DNA from: HXMU1420-13 sp965601825
GTDB taxonomy: Bacteria; Bacteroidota; Rhodothermia; Balneolales; Balneolaceae
DNA: 64,000 bases
Reading direction: 5' to 3'
Assembly: GCA_965601825.1 (NCBI GenBank)
Contig: OZ271839.1
Location: forward strand, 558,001-622,000
Part shown: positions 26,131-35,084 of the stretch, one piece after another
How the letters are laid out: every line of letters starts with the position of its first letter
Numbering within the stretch: the first letter of the stretch is position 1
The notes under the pieces: model-generated
What the model saw: the letters and a program-made list of their open reading frames with translations, nothing else
The model's database searches: none
Told to the model about the DNA's origin: nothing
Translations under genes and position numbers: made by a program

Positions 26131-26331
26131 CTAATCTTGTTCCTCGTTCACTTGCTGAATCTTTAACTCTGCTTGATGAAGTACTTTGTTACAAAGCTTA
26201 GATAACTCCATTCCTTGCTCGTACAACTTAACAGATTCCTCAAGTGTAATTTCCTGGCTTTCTAATTGTTCCACAATAGATTCCAGTTGCTTTAAAGCAT
26301 CTTCGAAGCTCAGCCGTTCCTTTTCTTCCAT
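26131..26331 (-). CDS. xseB: Exodeoxyribonuclease VII small subunit
   Basis: This 66-residue helical protein has the family pattern SFEDALKQLESIVEQLES...LEESVKLYEQGMELSKLCNKVLHQAE. XseB binds several copies to XseA to form exonuclease VII, which degrades single-stranded DNA. No xseA is seen in this window. The gene is directly upstream of dxs and probably in one mRNA with it. Confidence 0.93.
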   Translation of the reverse strand: MEEKERLSFEDALKQLESIVEQLESQEITLEESVKLYEQGMELSKLCNKVLHQAELKIQQVNEEQD

Positions 26332-26482
26332 GTTTCTTTTTTGATAGAAGTAAAACTCCCTTCAGGATAAACTTAAATTTAAGGGATTCTTAGTTAAAGA
26401 AGTAGTAGTCAGTTTCTAACACCACTTTCATATTTAAATACGAAATCAATTCTACCAATAGATTTCTCAGGTGGATCAAAAT

Positions 26483-26516
26483 AAAAAAAGGCCTGGAATT
26501 CCTCCCGGGCCTTTTG
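26483..26516 (-). terminator. Terminator after the DUF4097 gene
   Basis: On the minus strand AAAAGGCC and GGCCTTTTTTT form a GC-rich hairpin with a T run, 33 bases after the stop of the DUF4097 gene. It insulates that gene from xseB. Confidence 0.8.
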
Positions 26517-26548
26517 AAGGGTTTGTAACTAACTTATCGTATAGTTTC

Positions 26549-27487
26549 TTATAAATACTTTAGTGTAACAGATCCACCTGAAGTTTTAGCAGTTACTCTT
26601 GTTCCGCCACCATTCATTCTTCCATCAAGTTCGTTTCTGTCATAATCTCCCTGGAAATTATTCAGATCAGCTCGAACTCTATTACCATCAAGATCAACAT
26701 CGTAGCCAAGATCTTTTGGAACTGCGATGCTTATACTTCCACCAGATGTTCGCAATTCGATATAATCTTCTGGATTCACGATTTCAACATCAATTGAGCC
26801 ACCGGAGGTTTTTGCTTCTACGTTTCCTGATACATTATCAAGTGTGATGCTACCACCAGAGGTTTTTGCAGCTATTCCGCCTGAAACATCTGTTGCTCTT
26901 ATTCTTCCTCCCGATGTGTTGGCATCAACATATCCTTCAATTTCATCGATAGTGATTGATCCACCGGATGTTTTAACATCAACATCTCCTACGATTTGAA
27001 TTGCAGTAATGCTTCCTCCGCTTGTCTTTGCGTATTGAGTGCCCGCTAAGTTGCTTAATGAAATACTACCGCCTGAGGTTTTTACATCTGCTCTCGCTGA
27101 TATTGGAGAATAGATTACAAATGAAATACTGTAATTACTGTTTCCCCAATTATTTCTTCCTCTTTTCTTTGCGGTAGCGTATACAGTGTTACCACTCTTA
27201 TCAATTTCAATATCCCACTCACTTAAATCAGCTTGACCAGCCTCAATATCTCTACCGCGTCGTTTAACATACATCTCAACTCTCACTTCATCAGTATTCG
27301 AGCCTTGAACCTCAATACTTCCACCAGAAGTCTCTACTTCAATTTGAACATTATCACCAACCGCAAAACTCTCTTCCGTATATGGTTTCTGTGCTATCGC
27401 ACTTGCGGAAACAAATACGGCCATCATAAATGCCGATATCCAAATTTTCCCGTTTTTTGACTTTACTAAATCCATTTTTTCACCCAT
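26549..27487 (-). CDS. DUF4097-type secreted beta-repeat protein
   Basis: This 312-residue protein has an N-terminal signal peptide (hydrophobic stretch ending SASAIAQ). Its body contains nine TSGGS/TSGGR motifs spaced roughly 17-22 residues apart in the central part, as in DUF4097/DUF2807 putative auto-transporter adhesin head domains, which form a right-handed beta-helix-like stack. It ends in TSGGSVTLKYL. Function is unknown; related proteins are linked to envelope stress or lie next to anti-sigma systems, but no such gene is adjacent here. Either Met 1 or Met 5 could be the start. It is a single-gene unit with its own terminator, divergent from proline dehydrogenase. Confidence 0.75.
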   Translation of the reverse strand: MGEKMDLVKSKNGKIWISAFMMAVFVSASAIAQKPYTEESFAVGDNVQIEVETSGGSIEVQGSNTDEVRVEMYVKRRGRDIEAGQADLSEWDIEIDKSGNTVYATAKKRGRNNWGNSNYSISFVIYSPISARADVKTSGGSISLSNLAGTQYAKTSGGSITAIQIVGDVDVKTSGGSITIDEIEGYVDANTSGGRIRATDVSGGIAAKTSGGSITLDNVSGNVEAKTSGGSIDVEIVNPEDYIELRTSGGSISIAVPKDLGYDVDLDGNRVRADLNNFQGDYDRNELDGRMNGGGTRVTAKTSGGSVTLKYL

Positions 27488-27605
27488 TGATTTGTGAAAC
27501 GCAACTCGTTTCTAAATGTGTTGATTGATTTCGTGCCATCTGTACACGTAGTAATTTGTAAAAGGTTACTTATTTTTAAGTGATGTCGATAATTGTTGGA
27601 ATCGC

Positions 27606-27613
27606 TACCTTTG
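27606..27613 (+). promoter_or_regulatory. Candidate Bacteroidota -7 box upstream of proline dehydrogenase
   Basis: TACCTTTG matches the TAnnTTTG consensus of Bacteroidota housekeeping promoters and lies 22 bases before the ATG. I do not see a good -33 TTTG at the usual distance, so the call is tentative. Confidence 0.4.
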
Positions 27614-27635
27614 GCGACTAAAATTTTTGAGTAGA

Positions 27636-28487
27636 ATGAAACTTCCTTTTGTACTTGCAAAACGGTTTGTAGCCGGTGAAACTTTTGAGGAATCCATCCC
27701 AAAAGCGAAATACTTAAATCATAAAAATCTGAAACTTACATTAGATCTCCTCGGTGAAAATGTAAGCGATAAGGCTACGGCTGATGATACCGTTGATGCC
27801 TATATCAATCTGCTGAATGGAATTAATGAACACGGTTTAGTTAGCAGTATTTCCATCAAATTAACCATGATGGGACTGGATATAGACAAAGAATACTGTG
27901 TTGAAAATCTTTACAAACTGCTGGATGTTGCTAAAAAGCACGATCAGTTTGTGAATATTGATATGGAAGGAAGCGAGTACACACAGATTACGATCGACAT
28001 ATTTAAAGATGCTTTTGCAAAATACGGACAAACTGTTGGTACTGTTATCCAGGCCATGCTTCACCGTACCAAAGATGATATCAACGATCTTGCATCCATA
28101 GGAGCAAATATCCGATTAGTGAAAGGCGCTTATAAAGAATCTGCGGATGTTGCCCTTCAAAGTATGCCGGAAATTAGATCAGCATTCAAAGAATATTCAA
28201 AAGTTCTTCTCGAGAAAACTGAACGACCAAGATTCGGCACGCATGATGATGAATTAGTTAATTGGCTTCGTGAATATACCGCAGCGGAAAACATCGCTAA
28301 AGATCGCCTCGAATTTCAAATGTTGTACGGTCTTCGTGAAGAAACCATGGTTGACTTAACTAAGCTAGGTTATCTAACCCGAGTTTATGTACCCTTTGGT
28401 ACTGATTGGTTCCCATATTTTAGTCGGCGATTAATGGAACGTAAAGAGAATATTTGGTTTGTTTTAAGCACTATGCTTAAAAAGTAA
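27636..28487 (+). CDS. Proline dehydrogenase, monofunctional
   Basis: This enzyme oxidises proline to pyrroline-5-carboxylate with FAD. The 283-residue protein (ATG at 27636; a TTG nine bases earlier is less likely) has the TIM-barrel motifs VSSISIKLTMMGLD, FVNIDMEGSEYT, GANIRLVKGAYKE, RFGTHDDELV, EFQMLYGLREE, and RVYVPFGTDWFPYFSRRLME, with the conserved substrate-binding RRLxER end. It is the short form without the P5C dehydrogenase half found in PutA, and no such dehydrogenase gene is adjacent. A promoter-like box lies just upstream. Confidence 0.93.
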   Translation: MKLPFVLAKRFVAGETFEESIPKAKYLNHKNLKLTLDLLGENVSDKATADDTVDAYINLLNGINEHGLVSSISIKLTMMGLDIDKEYCVENLYKLLDVAKKHDQFVNIDMEGSEYTQITIDIFKDAFAKYGQTVGTVIQAMLHRTKDDINDLASIGANIRLVKGAYKESADVALQSMPEIRSAFKEYSKVLLEKTERPRFGTHDDELVNWLREYTAAENIAKDRLEFQMLYGLREETMVDLTKLGYLTRVYVPFGTDWFPYFSRRLMERKENIWFVLSTMLKK

Positions 28488-28624
28488 CAATTGCCTAAAA
28501 CCTTTCTCTATTATCCGCGTTAAGGAGTTCGATTATCGCTGATATTTTTGTTTAAAAGGGCTCTATTCAATCTTTTCCCTTAGGCTGATTTCTACATTAT
28601 ATTAGCGCAATAAAATGTAGTCTA

Positions 28625-30748
28625 GTGCAAAAGAAAAAACGGGTTATCAAATATCTATGGCCGCTTGGTTTTGGGGCATTATTGCTCTTTGTACCCTTGC
28701 TTCGTGATTTGCACCTTGAATCGGCATTGCTCATCTCTACGATATTCTGTTTTTGGGGAGGTTGGAAAGCGTCAAAAACAAAAAGATTTTCTGATTTTGA
28801 AATCATATCCGGTTTAGCTTTAAAAGTTCTGTTGATATCTATTCCTCTAATAATTCATGGCATTTTTGCCCAGTGTTTAATGTGGACCGGCGTTGGCCTG
28901 TGGGTGCTATTACCAATTCCGAGCATTTTATTTGGAGTTTCTATTGGGCGTTTTTATAGAAAAATGAGCTTACCTCTACCAAAATTACTCACCATAACTA
29001 CTATTTCTTTTGTTGCGGTTGGAATACTTGCATATGAGTTCTTCACACTTCCACAAGTATATTACTTCAATCATGTTTGGGGGGCATGGCCGGGACCTAT
29101 TTACGATGAAGAGATTCGTATCACCGCTGGATTACTTTGGTTCAGGTTAACTACCCTTCTGTGGATCGTTTTGATTTGGTGGTTGCCGACAATTTCATCT
29201 TCCAAAAAAAGTATTTCAATAGTTTCGATTTCAGGAATTCTAATCATAATCTCACTTTTCATTCAACCACAACTTAGAATCTCAACACCAAGGTCATTTC
29301 TGAAATCTGAATTGAGCGAAGTAATTAAAACTGAGCACTTTCACATTTACTATGATGCTTCGAATTTTGATCCGGATGAAAGAGAATATTGGGCCGCAAG
29401 ACATGAATTCCATTTTCGACAAATCATCGATATTCTTGAAATTGATTGGCCGGAAAATCAAATCATTGAATCTTTTGCCTACGCCAATGCCTGGCAAAAG
29501 AAGGATCTGGTAGGAGCCAAGTTTACAAGCTATGTACCGGTTTGGCTAGAACAGGATCAACTTCATATCGCTAAAGAGCACTTAGAGGGTGTTCTTAAAC
29601 ATGAACTGGTTCATGTTATAACAAAGCAATTTGGTAATGATCTTATAAATGCGAGTTGGAGTATTGGATTAGTAGAGGGTGTTGCCGAGGCAATAGCTAA
29701 AGACGCCTCTGGGGTATCAACTCTGGATCAAATTATTGCAGCGGAAGACCCTCTTCCAACTACCGAACAAATAGCTGCAGCTATGTCATTAACCGGGTTT
29801 TATGTTTCTGCTTCTTCTATTAGCTATACTACATCCGGTTCCTTTGTAAGCTATTTGTTGGAAAACTACCCCATTGATCATTTTAAAGAAGCCTATGCAT
29901 CAACTGATATTGAAAGCGCCTATGAACTTCCTTTTGATACACTGGTAACCCGGTGGAAAGCACAATTACCTGTTACAGAAGTAGATTCAGTGGATGCCCG
30001 TATATCGCAAATGGTTTTTTCTCAGCGATCACTTTTTCAAATGAGTTGTCCTCGTAAAATCCACCCCATACTTCGAGGTCTGGATGATTTAAGATTCTAT
30101 GAATCTTTGGGTAACTCTTCGAACTCACTCACTACAATAAATTCATTATTTAATGATTTTCCTGATGTCCCTTTGATCAAACAATTATGGAATGGCTATC
30201 AATTACGGAATAGTAATAGTATTGGCGTGATCAATTCTACAAGCACTTCAGACACACTGTTTTCACAACAATTAATGCGAGCTGATGCATTATTTATTGA
30301 GGCAAGGCAGAATGATGCTTACTCCATAATTGACGAATTACGCGCCGATAGTATTTACATTAATGATATCTCCGCACAGGAATCGTTTTTGGTTAGAACT
30401 GATTCTTTGGCCTGGAATACATTTATCAACGCTCGCTATAAGAACACTTTTGTTGATATTACATCTTTTCAATCACTTCCTGAACCATTACAGTGGTTAT
30501 CAATACGTAGAGTTGTTGATGGAAACGATAACGAGCTCATACCTCAGTATGCAGAGGAAATGTTATCCAAAGAATTGGAAGCTCGTTGGTTTGAAACTCA
30601 GATTTCTTTAATTGACAAGCTGGTATATTTAGATCAATTCAATTTGGCCCAAAGTTGGATTGATAAATTGTTGAGTAATGATTTAAGAGACCGACACATC
30701 GAACGAGTTGAAGAACAACAAGAATGGCTGGATTTTCGGAAACAATAA
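28625..30748 (+). CDS. Membrane-anchored gluzincin-type metallopeptidase, unclassified
   Basis: This 707-residue protein begins at GTG; no ATG is available nearby. The first 215 residues hold about seven membrane helices. A soluble domain follows with EHFHIYYDASNFD (the typical edge strand of peptidase MA-like domains), HELVHVITKQ at about 329-334 and a downstream Glu in GLVEGVAEAIA, which together give the HExxH...E zinc site. The remaining 330 residues are mostly helical and may be TPR-like. The gene precedes a secreted YCII protein by nine bases. The substrate is unknown; fusion of a polytopic membrane domain to an MA-like peptidase is unusual. Confidence 0.7.
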   Translation: MQKKKRVIKYLWPLGFGALLLFVPLLRDLHLESALLISTIFCFWGGWKASKTKRFSDFEIISGLALKVLLISIPLIIHGIFAQCLMWTGVGLWVLLPIPSILFGVSIGRFYRKMSLPLPKLLTITTISFVAVGILAYEFFTLPQVYYFNHVWGAWPGPIYDEEIRITAGLLWFRLTTLLWIVLIWWLPTISSSKKSISIVSISGILIIISLFIQPQLRISTPRSFLKSELSEVIKTEHFHIYYDASNFDPDEREYWAARHEFHFRQIIDILEIDWPENQIIESFAYANAWQKKDLVGAKFTSYVPVWLEQDQLHIAKEHLEGVLKHELVHVITKQFGNDLINASWSIGLVEGVAEAIAKDASGVSTLDQIIAAEDPLPTTEQIAAAMSLTGFYVSASSISYTTSGSFVSYLLENYPIDHFKEAYASTDIESAYELPFDTLVTRWKAQLPVTEVDSVDARISQMVFSQRSLFQMSCPRKIHPILRGLDDLRFYESLGNSSNSLTTINSLFNDFPDVPLIKQLWNGYQLRNSNSIGVINSTSTSDTLFSQQLMRADALFIEARQNDAYSIIDELRADSIYINDISAQESFLVRTDSLAWNTFINARYKNTFVDITSFQSLPEPLQWLSIRRVVDGNDNELIPQYAEEMLSKELEARWFETQISLIDKLVYLDQFNLAQSWIDKLLSNDLRDRHIERVEEQQEWLDFRKQ

Positions 30749-30757
30749 TAAATTAAA

Positions 30758-31183
30758 ATGATGCTAAGAATATTAACTGTTTTACTTTTTACGTTTTTAT
30801 CTATTGGATCATATGCTCAGGACACAACTAAAACTGACGGTCCAGAGACTTTCAATTATGAATGGGCTGGCGAAACATTTACAATGCAAAAATATTTTAT
30901 CGTATTTCTAAAAAGTGGCCCTGAAAGAAATCAACCTGAAGAAGTAGCTAATCAGTTACAACAAGAACATCTAGCTTATTTAGGTGGACTATTTGAACAA
31001 GGAATTATCAATTTAAATGGCCCATCAGAAGGCGAGGGTGAAATACGTGGGTTTTCAGTTTATAATGTTGCTACCATTGAAGATGCAATTAGATACGCTA
31101 ATGAAGACCCGATGGTAAAAGCCGGAAGGTTAGTTGTAGAGACACATCCTTGGTGGTTAGCAAAAGGAAGTGGAGTAAAATAA
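30758..31183 (+). CDS. Secreted YCII-domain protein
   Basis: This 141-residue protein has a signal peptide ending SIGSYAQ and a single YCII-like ferredoxin fold: KYFIVFLKSGPER, QQEHLAYLGGLFEQGIINLNGP, IRGFSVYNVATIEDAIRYANEDPMVKAGRLVVETHPWW. YCII proteins (as in YciI) carry a conserved His-Asp pair; here the His in QEHLAYL and the Asp in NEDPMVKAG are present. Most relatives are cytoplasmic, so the signal peptide is notable. It is within nine bases of the metallopeptidase upstream and two bases before the nitroreductase start, suggesting co-transcription. Confidence 0.8.
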   Translation: MMLRILTVLLFTFLSIGSYAQDTTKTDGPETFNYEWAGETFTMQKYFIVFLKSGPERNQPEEVANQLQQEHLAYLGGLFEQGIINLNGPSEGEGEIRGFSVYNVATIEDAIRYANEDPMVKAGRLVVETHPWWLAKGSGVK

Positions 31184-31185
31184 AA

Positions 31186-31854
31186 ATGAATGAAGCGAAA
31201 TTTGTCCCATTAGAAGATTATGCCTCTTATTCAGCCGAGGAGATGCAAAAACGGGCAAAGGAATTTTATGAACTCATAAAGAAGCGCCGGACCGTTCGGG
31301 AATTTTCTGATCAACCCATTCCTAAAGGTGTGATTGAAAATTGCTTACTTGCCGCTGGTACGGCTCCGAATGGTGCCAATAAACAACCCTGGCATTTTGC
31401 CGTTGTTACTGATCCTGTAATAAAGAAAAAAATTCGAGAAGCAGCGGAAGAAGAAGAGCATGAATTTTATAACCGACGAGCACCTGAAGATTGGTTGGAA
31501 GATTTGGTTCCTTTTGGCACGAATGAGCACAAACCTTTTTTAGAAACAGCCCCTGCTCTTATTGGAATATTCTCTCAAAGTTTTCACTTAAATGAACAAG
31601 GTGAAAAGGAAAAGCACTATTACGTTAAGGAATCGGTTGGAATAGCTACAGGAATGTTGATTACTGCTCTTCACAATGCAGGTCTTGCCACGCTAACTCA
31701 TACACCTAGTCCAATGGGATTTCTGAATGAGATCATGCAACGACCTGCCCATGAAAAGGCATTTCTATTATTAGTAGTTGGTTATCCGGCAGATGGTGTT
31801 CAGGTTCCGGATATCAGCAAAAAGAAATTAGAGGAGATTGCAAGTTTTATATAG
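31186..31854 (+). CDS. Iodotyrosine deiodinase-like flavin nitroreductase
   Basis: This 222-residue FMN nitroreductase-fold protein starts at the ATG at 31186 (an earlier frame start lies in the previous gene). Its best family match from memory is iodotyrosine deiodinase (IYD), which reductively removes iodine from halotyrosines. Shared segments are KRRTVREFS, AAGTAPNGANKQPW, EEEEHEFYNRRAP, FLETAPALIGIF, KHYYVKESVGIATGMLITALHNAGL, THTPSPM and RPAHEKAFLLLVVGYP. The substrate-lid residues occur as E91, Y95 and K116, with exactly the spacing of Glu157, Tyr161 and Lys182 in the human enzyme. Unlike the vertebrate protein it has no membrane anchor. Other halogenated phenols are possible substrates. 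Confidence 0.85.
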   Translation: MNEAKFVPLEDYASYSAEEMQKRAKEFYELIKKRRTVREFSDQPIPKGVIENCLLAAGTAPNGANKQPWHFAVVTDPVIKKKIREAAEEEEHEFYNRRAPEDWLEDLVPFGTNEHKPFLETAPALIGIFSQSFHLNEQGEKEKHYYVKESVGIATGMLITALHNAGLATLTHTPSPMGFLNEIMQRPAHEKAFLLLVVGYPADGVQVPDISKKKLEEIASFI

Positions 31855-31856
31855 CA

Positions 31857-32459
31857 ATGGGTAACGATCAAGAGAAGAAAAAAGGTGGCCGACTTAAACG
31901 AGAGGTCATCGAAATTGGTGTATTTCTGGCAATTGCCGGCTTTATATACGCAATGGGTTGGCATACTGAGGTAATCGGCACGCTGCAACGAGGAATTCTC
32001 GCAACCGGTATCTTTCGACCTGATGTTACAGTAGATGAATCCGAATTCGTGAAGGCGGAATACAACATGCCGCTGATGACGATAGATGGTAATCAAACCA
32101 ACCTGAATGAATATGAAGGGAAAACCATTTTCCTGAATTTTTGGGCAACCTGGTGTCCACCATGTATTGCAGAGATGCCAAACATCCAAAAGCTTTACAA
32201 CGACTTCCAAGATGATGAAGATATTGTTTTCGTGATGCTTTCTTTAGATGAAGATCCTGATAAAGCCCGGGCCTTTATGGAAAGAAAAGACTTTACCATG
32301 CCGGTATATTTCCTGACTGGTCGCCAACCTGGTGTATATAACAGCACAGTAGTTCCGACTACTTTTGTGATCTCACCCGATGGATACATAGTGACAGAAA
32401 AAAGAGGCATGGCGAATTATAACACGAAGTCTTTTCGGGAGTTTTTGAAAAGCCTGTAG
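31857..32459 (+). CDS. TlpA-type membrane-anchored thioredoxin
   Basis: This 200-residue protein has a charged N-terminus, one membrane helix (about 18-36), and a periplasmic thioredoxin domain with the active site FWATWCPPC and the cis-proline segment VVPTTFVI. The family (TlpA/ResA) reduces cysteines in exported proteins, often for cytochrome c maturation; no cytochrome genes are adjacent. It starts two bases after the deiodinase-like gene stop, so it may be co-transcribed with it and supply or sense reducing power, but that link is inference. Confidence 0.9.
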   Translation: MGNDQEKKKGGRLKREVIEIGVFLAIAGFIYAMGWHTEVIGTLQRGILATGIFRPDVTVDESEFVKAEYNMPLMTIDGNQTNLNEYEGKTIFLNFWATWCPPCIAEMPNIQKLYNDFQDDEDIVFVMLSLDEDPDKARAFMERKDFTMPVYFLTGRQPGVYNSTVVPTTFVISPDGYIVTEKRGMANYNTKSFREFLKSL

Positions 32460-32682
32460 TCATCCGCAGGCATCTTTCTTTAATTCTGGCTCTTTTCGAG
32501 AGCGGCATTAGAATTATTGATGAAATTAGACGAAATGATATGAGCGTGTCTCGAAGACTTTCGGGACAAATAAATTCGCACAGGTGGTTAATCATTAAAA
32601 TGTATGTCTAGCTAGGAGACCATCGAATATATTTAGCGAATGAAATTGAGTCTCATCAATAATTCTTAGCCTAGATTTTTTG

Positions 32683-32708
32683 GTACTTTTGCATCATGGC
32701 AAAAGTAC
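32683..32708. repeat. Palindrome of the GTACTTTTG family (P1)
   Basis: Ten-base perfect arms GTACTTTTGC and GCAAAAGTAC surround ATCATG. Each arm contains TACTTTTG, which matches the TAnnTTTG -7 box, so the site could also be the promoter of the VOC gene that starts 30 bases later. Related palindromes are at 38640-38663, 38971-38994, 41821-41846 and 41876-41907. Confidence 0.75.
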
Positions 32709-32737
32709 ATATCATAAGCAGATCAAATAAATTCTCT

Positions 32738-33802
32738 ATGGAAAAAATCATCTCCGGCATACAACAAATTGGAATTGGAAACCCAAACGTTCTAGAAGCT
32801 ACCGAATGGTATAAGAATTATTTTGGGATGGATATTAAGGTTTTTGACGACGCTGCAATTGCTAACCTTATGCTTCCTTACACTGGTGGTGAACCTCATG
32901 AACGCCGCGCGATCTTAACTTTGAGTATGCGGGGTGGTGGTGGTTTCGAGATTTGGCAGTACACCAGCCGAACACCTGTTGCTGCTGATTTTGAACTTCG
33001 TTTAGGAGATTATGGGATTAATTGTGCAAAGATTAAATCCATCGATGTTGAAGAAACCTACGAGCAGTTTAATGGTGCAGGACTAAATGTAATTTCTTCT
33101 TTGAAAGAAAACCCCGCCGGTGATCTCAACTTCTTTGTGAAAGATTTAAACGGTAACATCTTCAATGTGGTAAAAGGTCTCGGTTGGTTTAAGAAAAGAG
33201 AAAAGAAGACCACGGGCGGAGTTTCCGGTACTATAATGGGTGTTTCAGATATCGAAAAATCCAGAACTCTCTATTCAGATATTCTTGGCTATGATGAAGT
33301 AGTGTACGATGAATCGGGGGTATTTGAGGATTTCAATGGAGTTCCTGGCGGTGATATGAAATATCGTCGAGTACTGTTAAGAGAAAGTAGGCCTCGCGAT
33401 GGTGCATTTGTGAAACTCTTCGGTCCGACCGAAATAGAATTGATTCAATGTCTTGATAAACGCCGAAAACCAAAGAAAATCTTTGAAAATCGTTATTGGG
33501 GAGATTTAGGTTTTATCCACCTTTGTTTTGATGTACAGGGCATGGATGCATTAAAAGAAGAATGCGAAGCAGCTGGTTTTCCATTTACAGTAGATAGTGC
33601 CGATTCATTTGATATGGGCGAAGCTGCCGGCAGATTTACCTACATCGACGACCCGGATGGAACCTGGATTGAGTTTGTAGAAACTCATAAAGTACCTGTT
33701 GCTAAAAAGTTGGGGCTCTTCATCGATATGACCAAAAGAGATCCTAAGAAATCTTTACCGGGCTGGATGTTAAGTGCCTTTGCAGTTAACCGAATGAAGT
33801 AA
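32738..33802 (+). CDS. Two-domain VOC (glyoxalase/dioxygenase fold) protein
   Basis: I start this at 32738 (MEKIISGIQQIGIG, 354 residues) because the earlier frame start at 32696 is inside palindrome P1. Two vicinal-oxygen-chelate domains are visible: the first about 5-140 (IGIGNPNVLEATEWYKNYFGMD, DLNFFVKDLNGNIFNVV) and the second about 155-300 (IMGVSDIEKSRTLYSDILGYDE, GDLGFIHLCFDVQGMDAL, FTYIDDPDGTWIEFVE). In the second, a His in GFIHLCF and a Glu in WIEFVE could be metal ligands. The C-terminal 40 residues, ending in FAVNRMK, are an extension. Substrate unknown; glyoxalase or extradiol dioxygenase activity is possible but not shown. Confidence 0.75.
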   Translation: MEKIISGIQQIGIGNPNVLEATEWYKNYFGMDIKVFDDAAIANLMLPYTGGEPHERRAILTLSMRGGGGFEIWQYTSRTPVAADFELRLGDYGINCAKIKSIDVEETYEQFNGAGLNVISSLKENPAGDLNFFVKDLNGNIFNVVKGLGWFKKREKKTTGGVSGTIMGVSDIEKSRTLYSDILGYDEVVYDESGVFEDFNGVPGGDMKYRRVLLRESRPRDGAFVKLFGPTEIELIQCLDKRRKPKKIFENRYWGDLGFIHLCFDVQGMDALKEECEAAGFPFTVDSADSFDMGEAAGRFTYIDDPDGTWIEFVETHKVPVAKKLGLFIDMTKRDPKKSLPGWMLSAFAVNRMK

Positions 33803-33863
33803 ATCCTTTCTTTTAATTACTGATTTTAGTTCATTTACTCATCAACAAAAGTCTGGGGGTTAA

Positions 33864-34298
33864 ATGAACAAAGAAGTTTCGGTAAGAATCGCTACTCGCT
33901 ATAGGGTTATTCAAGTTGGATTTATATTCACTGCTTTCATCCTTCTTGTTAGCGTATTCTTTTTCAATATGGATGAACTGAATAACCTGACTCAGTCTCA
34001 ATTAAACATCACATTTCTGTCACTTGGTTTATCATTTGTATTAGCTATAGTAGGGATTGTTTATGGAACCAGTAATACCATCACTTTTAAAGAAGATGGT
34101 ATTCAGCGCAACACTCTATTTGGTAATACATTCAAGCCTTATTCAGAATTTGAACGCATCATTTTCATTAGAACAATGGGTGAATCCTTCAAGAATGCGA
34201 TGATCAAAAAGAATGACCTATTGATTAATAAAACTTTCACCAACGTAGAAGCTGCCATTGAGTTTTTGAAGGATAAAGATGTAGAGGTGATTTCATAA
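33864..34298 (+). CDS. Hypothetical two-helix membrane protein
   Basis: This is a 144-residue protein with two membrane helices (about 18-40 and 52-72) and a C-terminal soluble part containing NTITFKEDGIQRNTLFGNTFKPYSEFERIIF, which resembles a membrane-linked PH-like (bPH_2/YdbT-type) domain. The family is not firmly recognised. It lies between the VOC gene and the DUF559 nuclease on the same strand with short gaps (61 and 17 bases). Confidence 0.6.
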   Translation: MNKEVSVRIATRYRVIQVGFIFTAFILLVSVFFFNMDELNNLTQSQLNITFLSLGLSFVLAIVGIVYGTSNTITFKEDGIQRNTLFGNTFKPYSEFERIIFIRTMGESFKNAMIKKNDLLINKTFTNVEAAIEFLKDKDVEVIS

Positions 34299-34315
34299 AT
34301 CGGTTCTAGTTGATC

Positions 34316-34702
34316 ATGACCTCCAACCTTAATCATAAGTCTATAAATCAATTAGCTCGGCAACTAAGAAACAATCCTACGCCTTCAGAAAAGTTTTTAT
34401 GGACATACCTAAGGAAAAGACAGCTTAATGGATTACGGTTTTTGAGACAATTCCCGATTATTCATGAAGAATCAAATACAACAAAATTCTTTTATATAGC
34501 TGATTTTTATTGTTCAAAACTAAAATTGATCATTGAACTCGATGGTCCAGTTCATTTATCTAGGAAAGAATATGATGCCAATCGAGATTTTGTACTTAGC
34601 TCTCTAGGTTTTCGAGTCTGTCGAATCCTGAATGATGACCTGGAAGAGATTGATAAAGTTTTAAATAAGATCACTCGATTTATTTTGTGCCACAACCCAT
34701 AA
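34316..34702 (+). CDS. DUF559-type (Vsr-like) endonuclease
   Basis: This 128-residue protein starts at the ATG at 34316; the TTG six bases earlier is less likely. It has the DUF559 pattern: NNPTPSEKFLWTYLRKRQLNGLRFLRQFPI, YIADFYCSKLKLIIELDG (the PD-(D/E)xK-like core with Asp in ADFYC and Glu in IELDG) and a C-terminal LGFRVCRILNDDLEE. The fold belongs to the restriction-endonuclease-like group that includes the mismatch nuclease Vsr; biological role unknown. Two copies of a ~105-base double-palindrome repeat follow within 500 bases, which suggests the gene belongs to a repeat-linked module. Confidence 0.85.
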   Translation: MTSNLNHKSINQLARQLRNNPTPSEKFLWTYLRKRQLNGLRFLRQFPIIHEESNTTKFFYIADFYCSKLKLIIELDGPVHLSRKEYDANRDFVLSSLGFRVCRILNDDLEEIDKVLNKITRFILCHNP

Positions 34703-34736
34703 TGTATTGTTTTTATGAGTTCTAGCTTGATTCTTC

Positions 34737-34847
34737 GCACCCCTCTCTGTCTCTCCCCTAAGCCTAGGGGAGAGGACTTTATTATCCATTTCTTTCAATT
34801 TAAAGAGTCTCCCTCCCTAATCTTAGGGAGGGAATAAGGGTGGGTGC
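34737..34847. repeat. Double-hairpin repeat R1, copy a
   Basis: The element starts GCACCC and ends GGGTGC. It contains two perfect hairpins: CTCTCCCCTA/TAGGGGAGAG (34751-34774) and TCCCTCCCTAA/TTAGGGAGGGA (34810-34833). It follows the DUF559 gene by 34 bases. Confidence 0.85.
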
Positions 34848-35084
34848 AGTCTTTACTTATTAACTCTAATAATTCTCCACCCACATCAAGATAAATCTTA
34901 GTTTAGAGTTCATTCTTCTTTTACCTCTTTAGATTGAGCAAAAGCGGAACAATACCCGCCGGAGAATTTAAATAGGGCATTTAGTACCATGGCTAATCAA
35001 AACATCAATGTCATCCCGCGGTCCCGACTGGTCGGGAGGATCTGGATTGACTGAACTTCACAACAATCTATTTATTGACCTAAT
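34848..35084. other. Spacer between R1 copies with a short palindrome
   Basis: No gene is seen here. There is a hairpin TCCCGAC-TG-GTCGGGA at 35022-35037, embedded in GTCATCCCGCG...GGAGGATCTGG, a REP-like phrase. The same TCCCGA...TCGGGA core occurs at 14699-14714 in the tRNA remnant region. Confidence 0.6.

Noticed and set aside
32460..32682. Minus-strand open frame upstream of the VOC gene
   Set aside because: It has no signal, no family pattern and overlaps the TlpA gene end; it is taken as non-coding.
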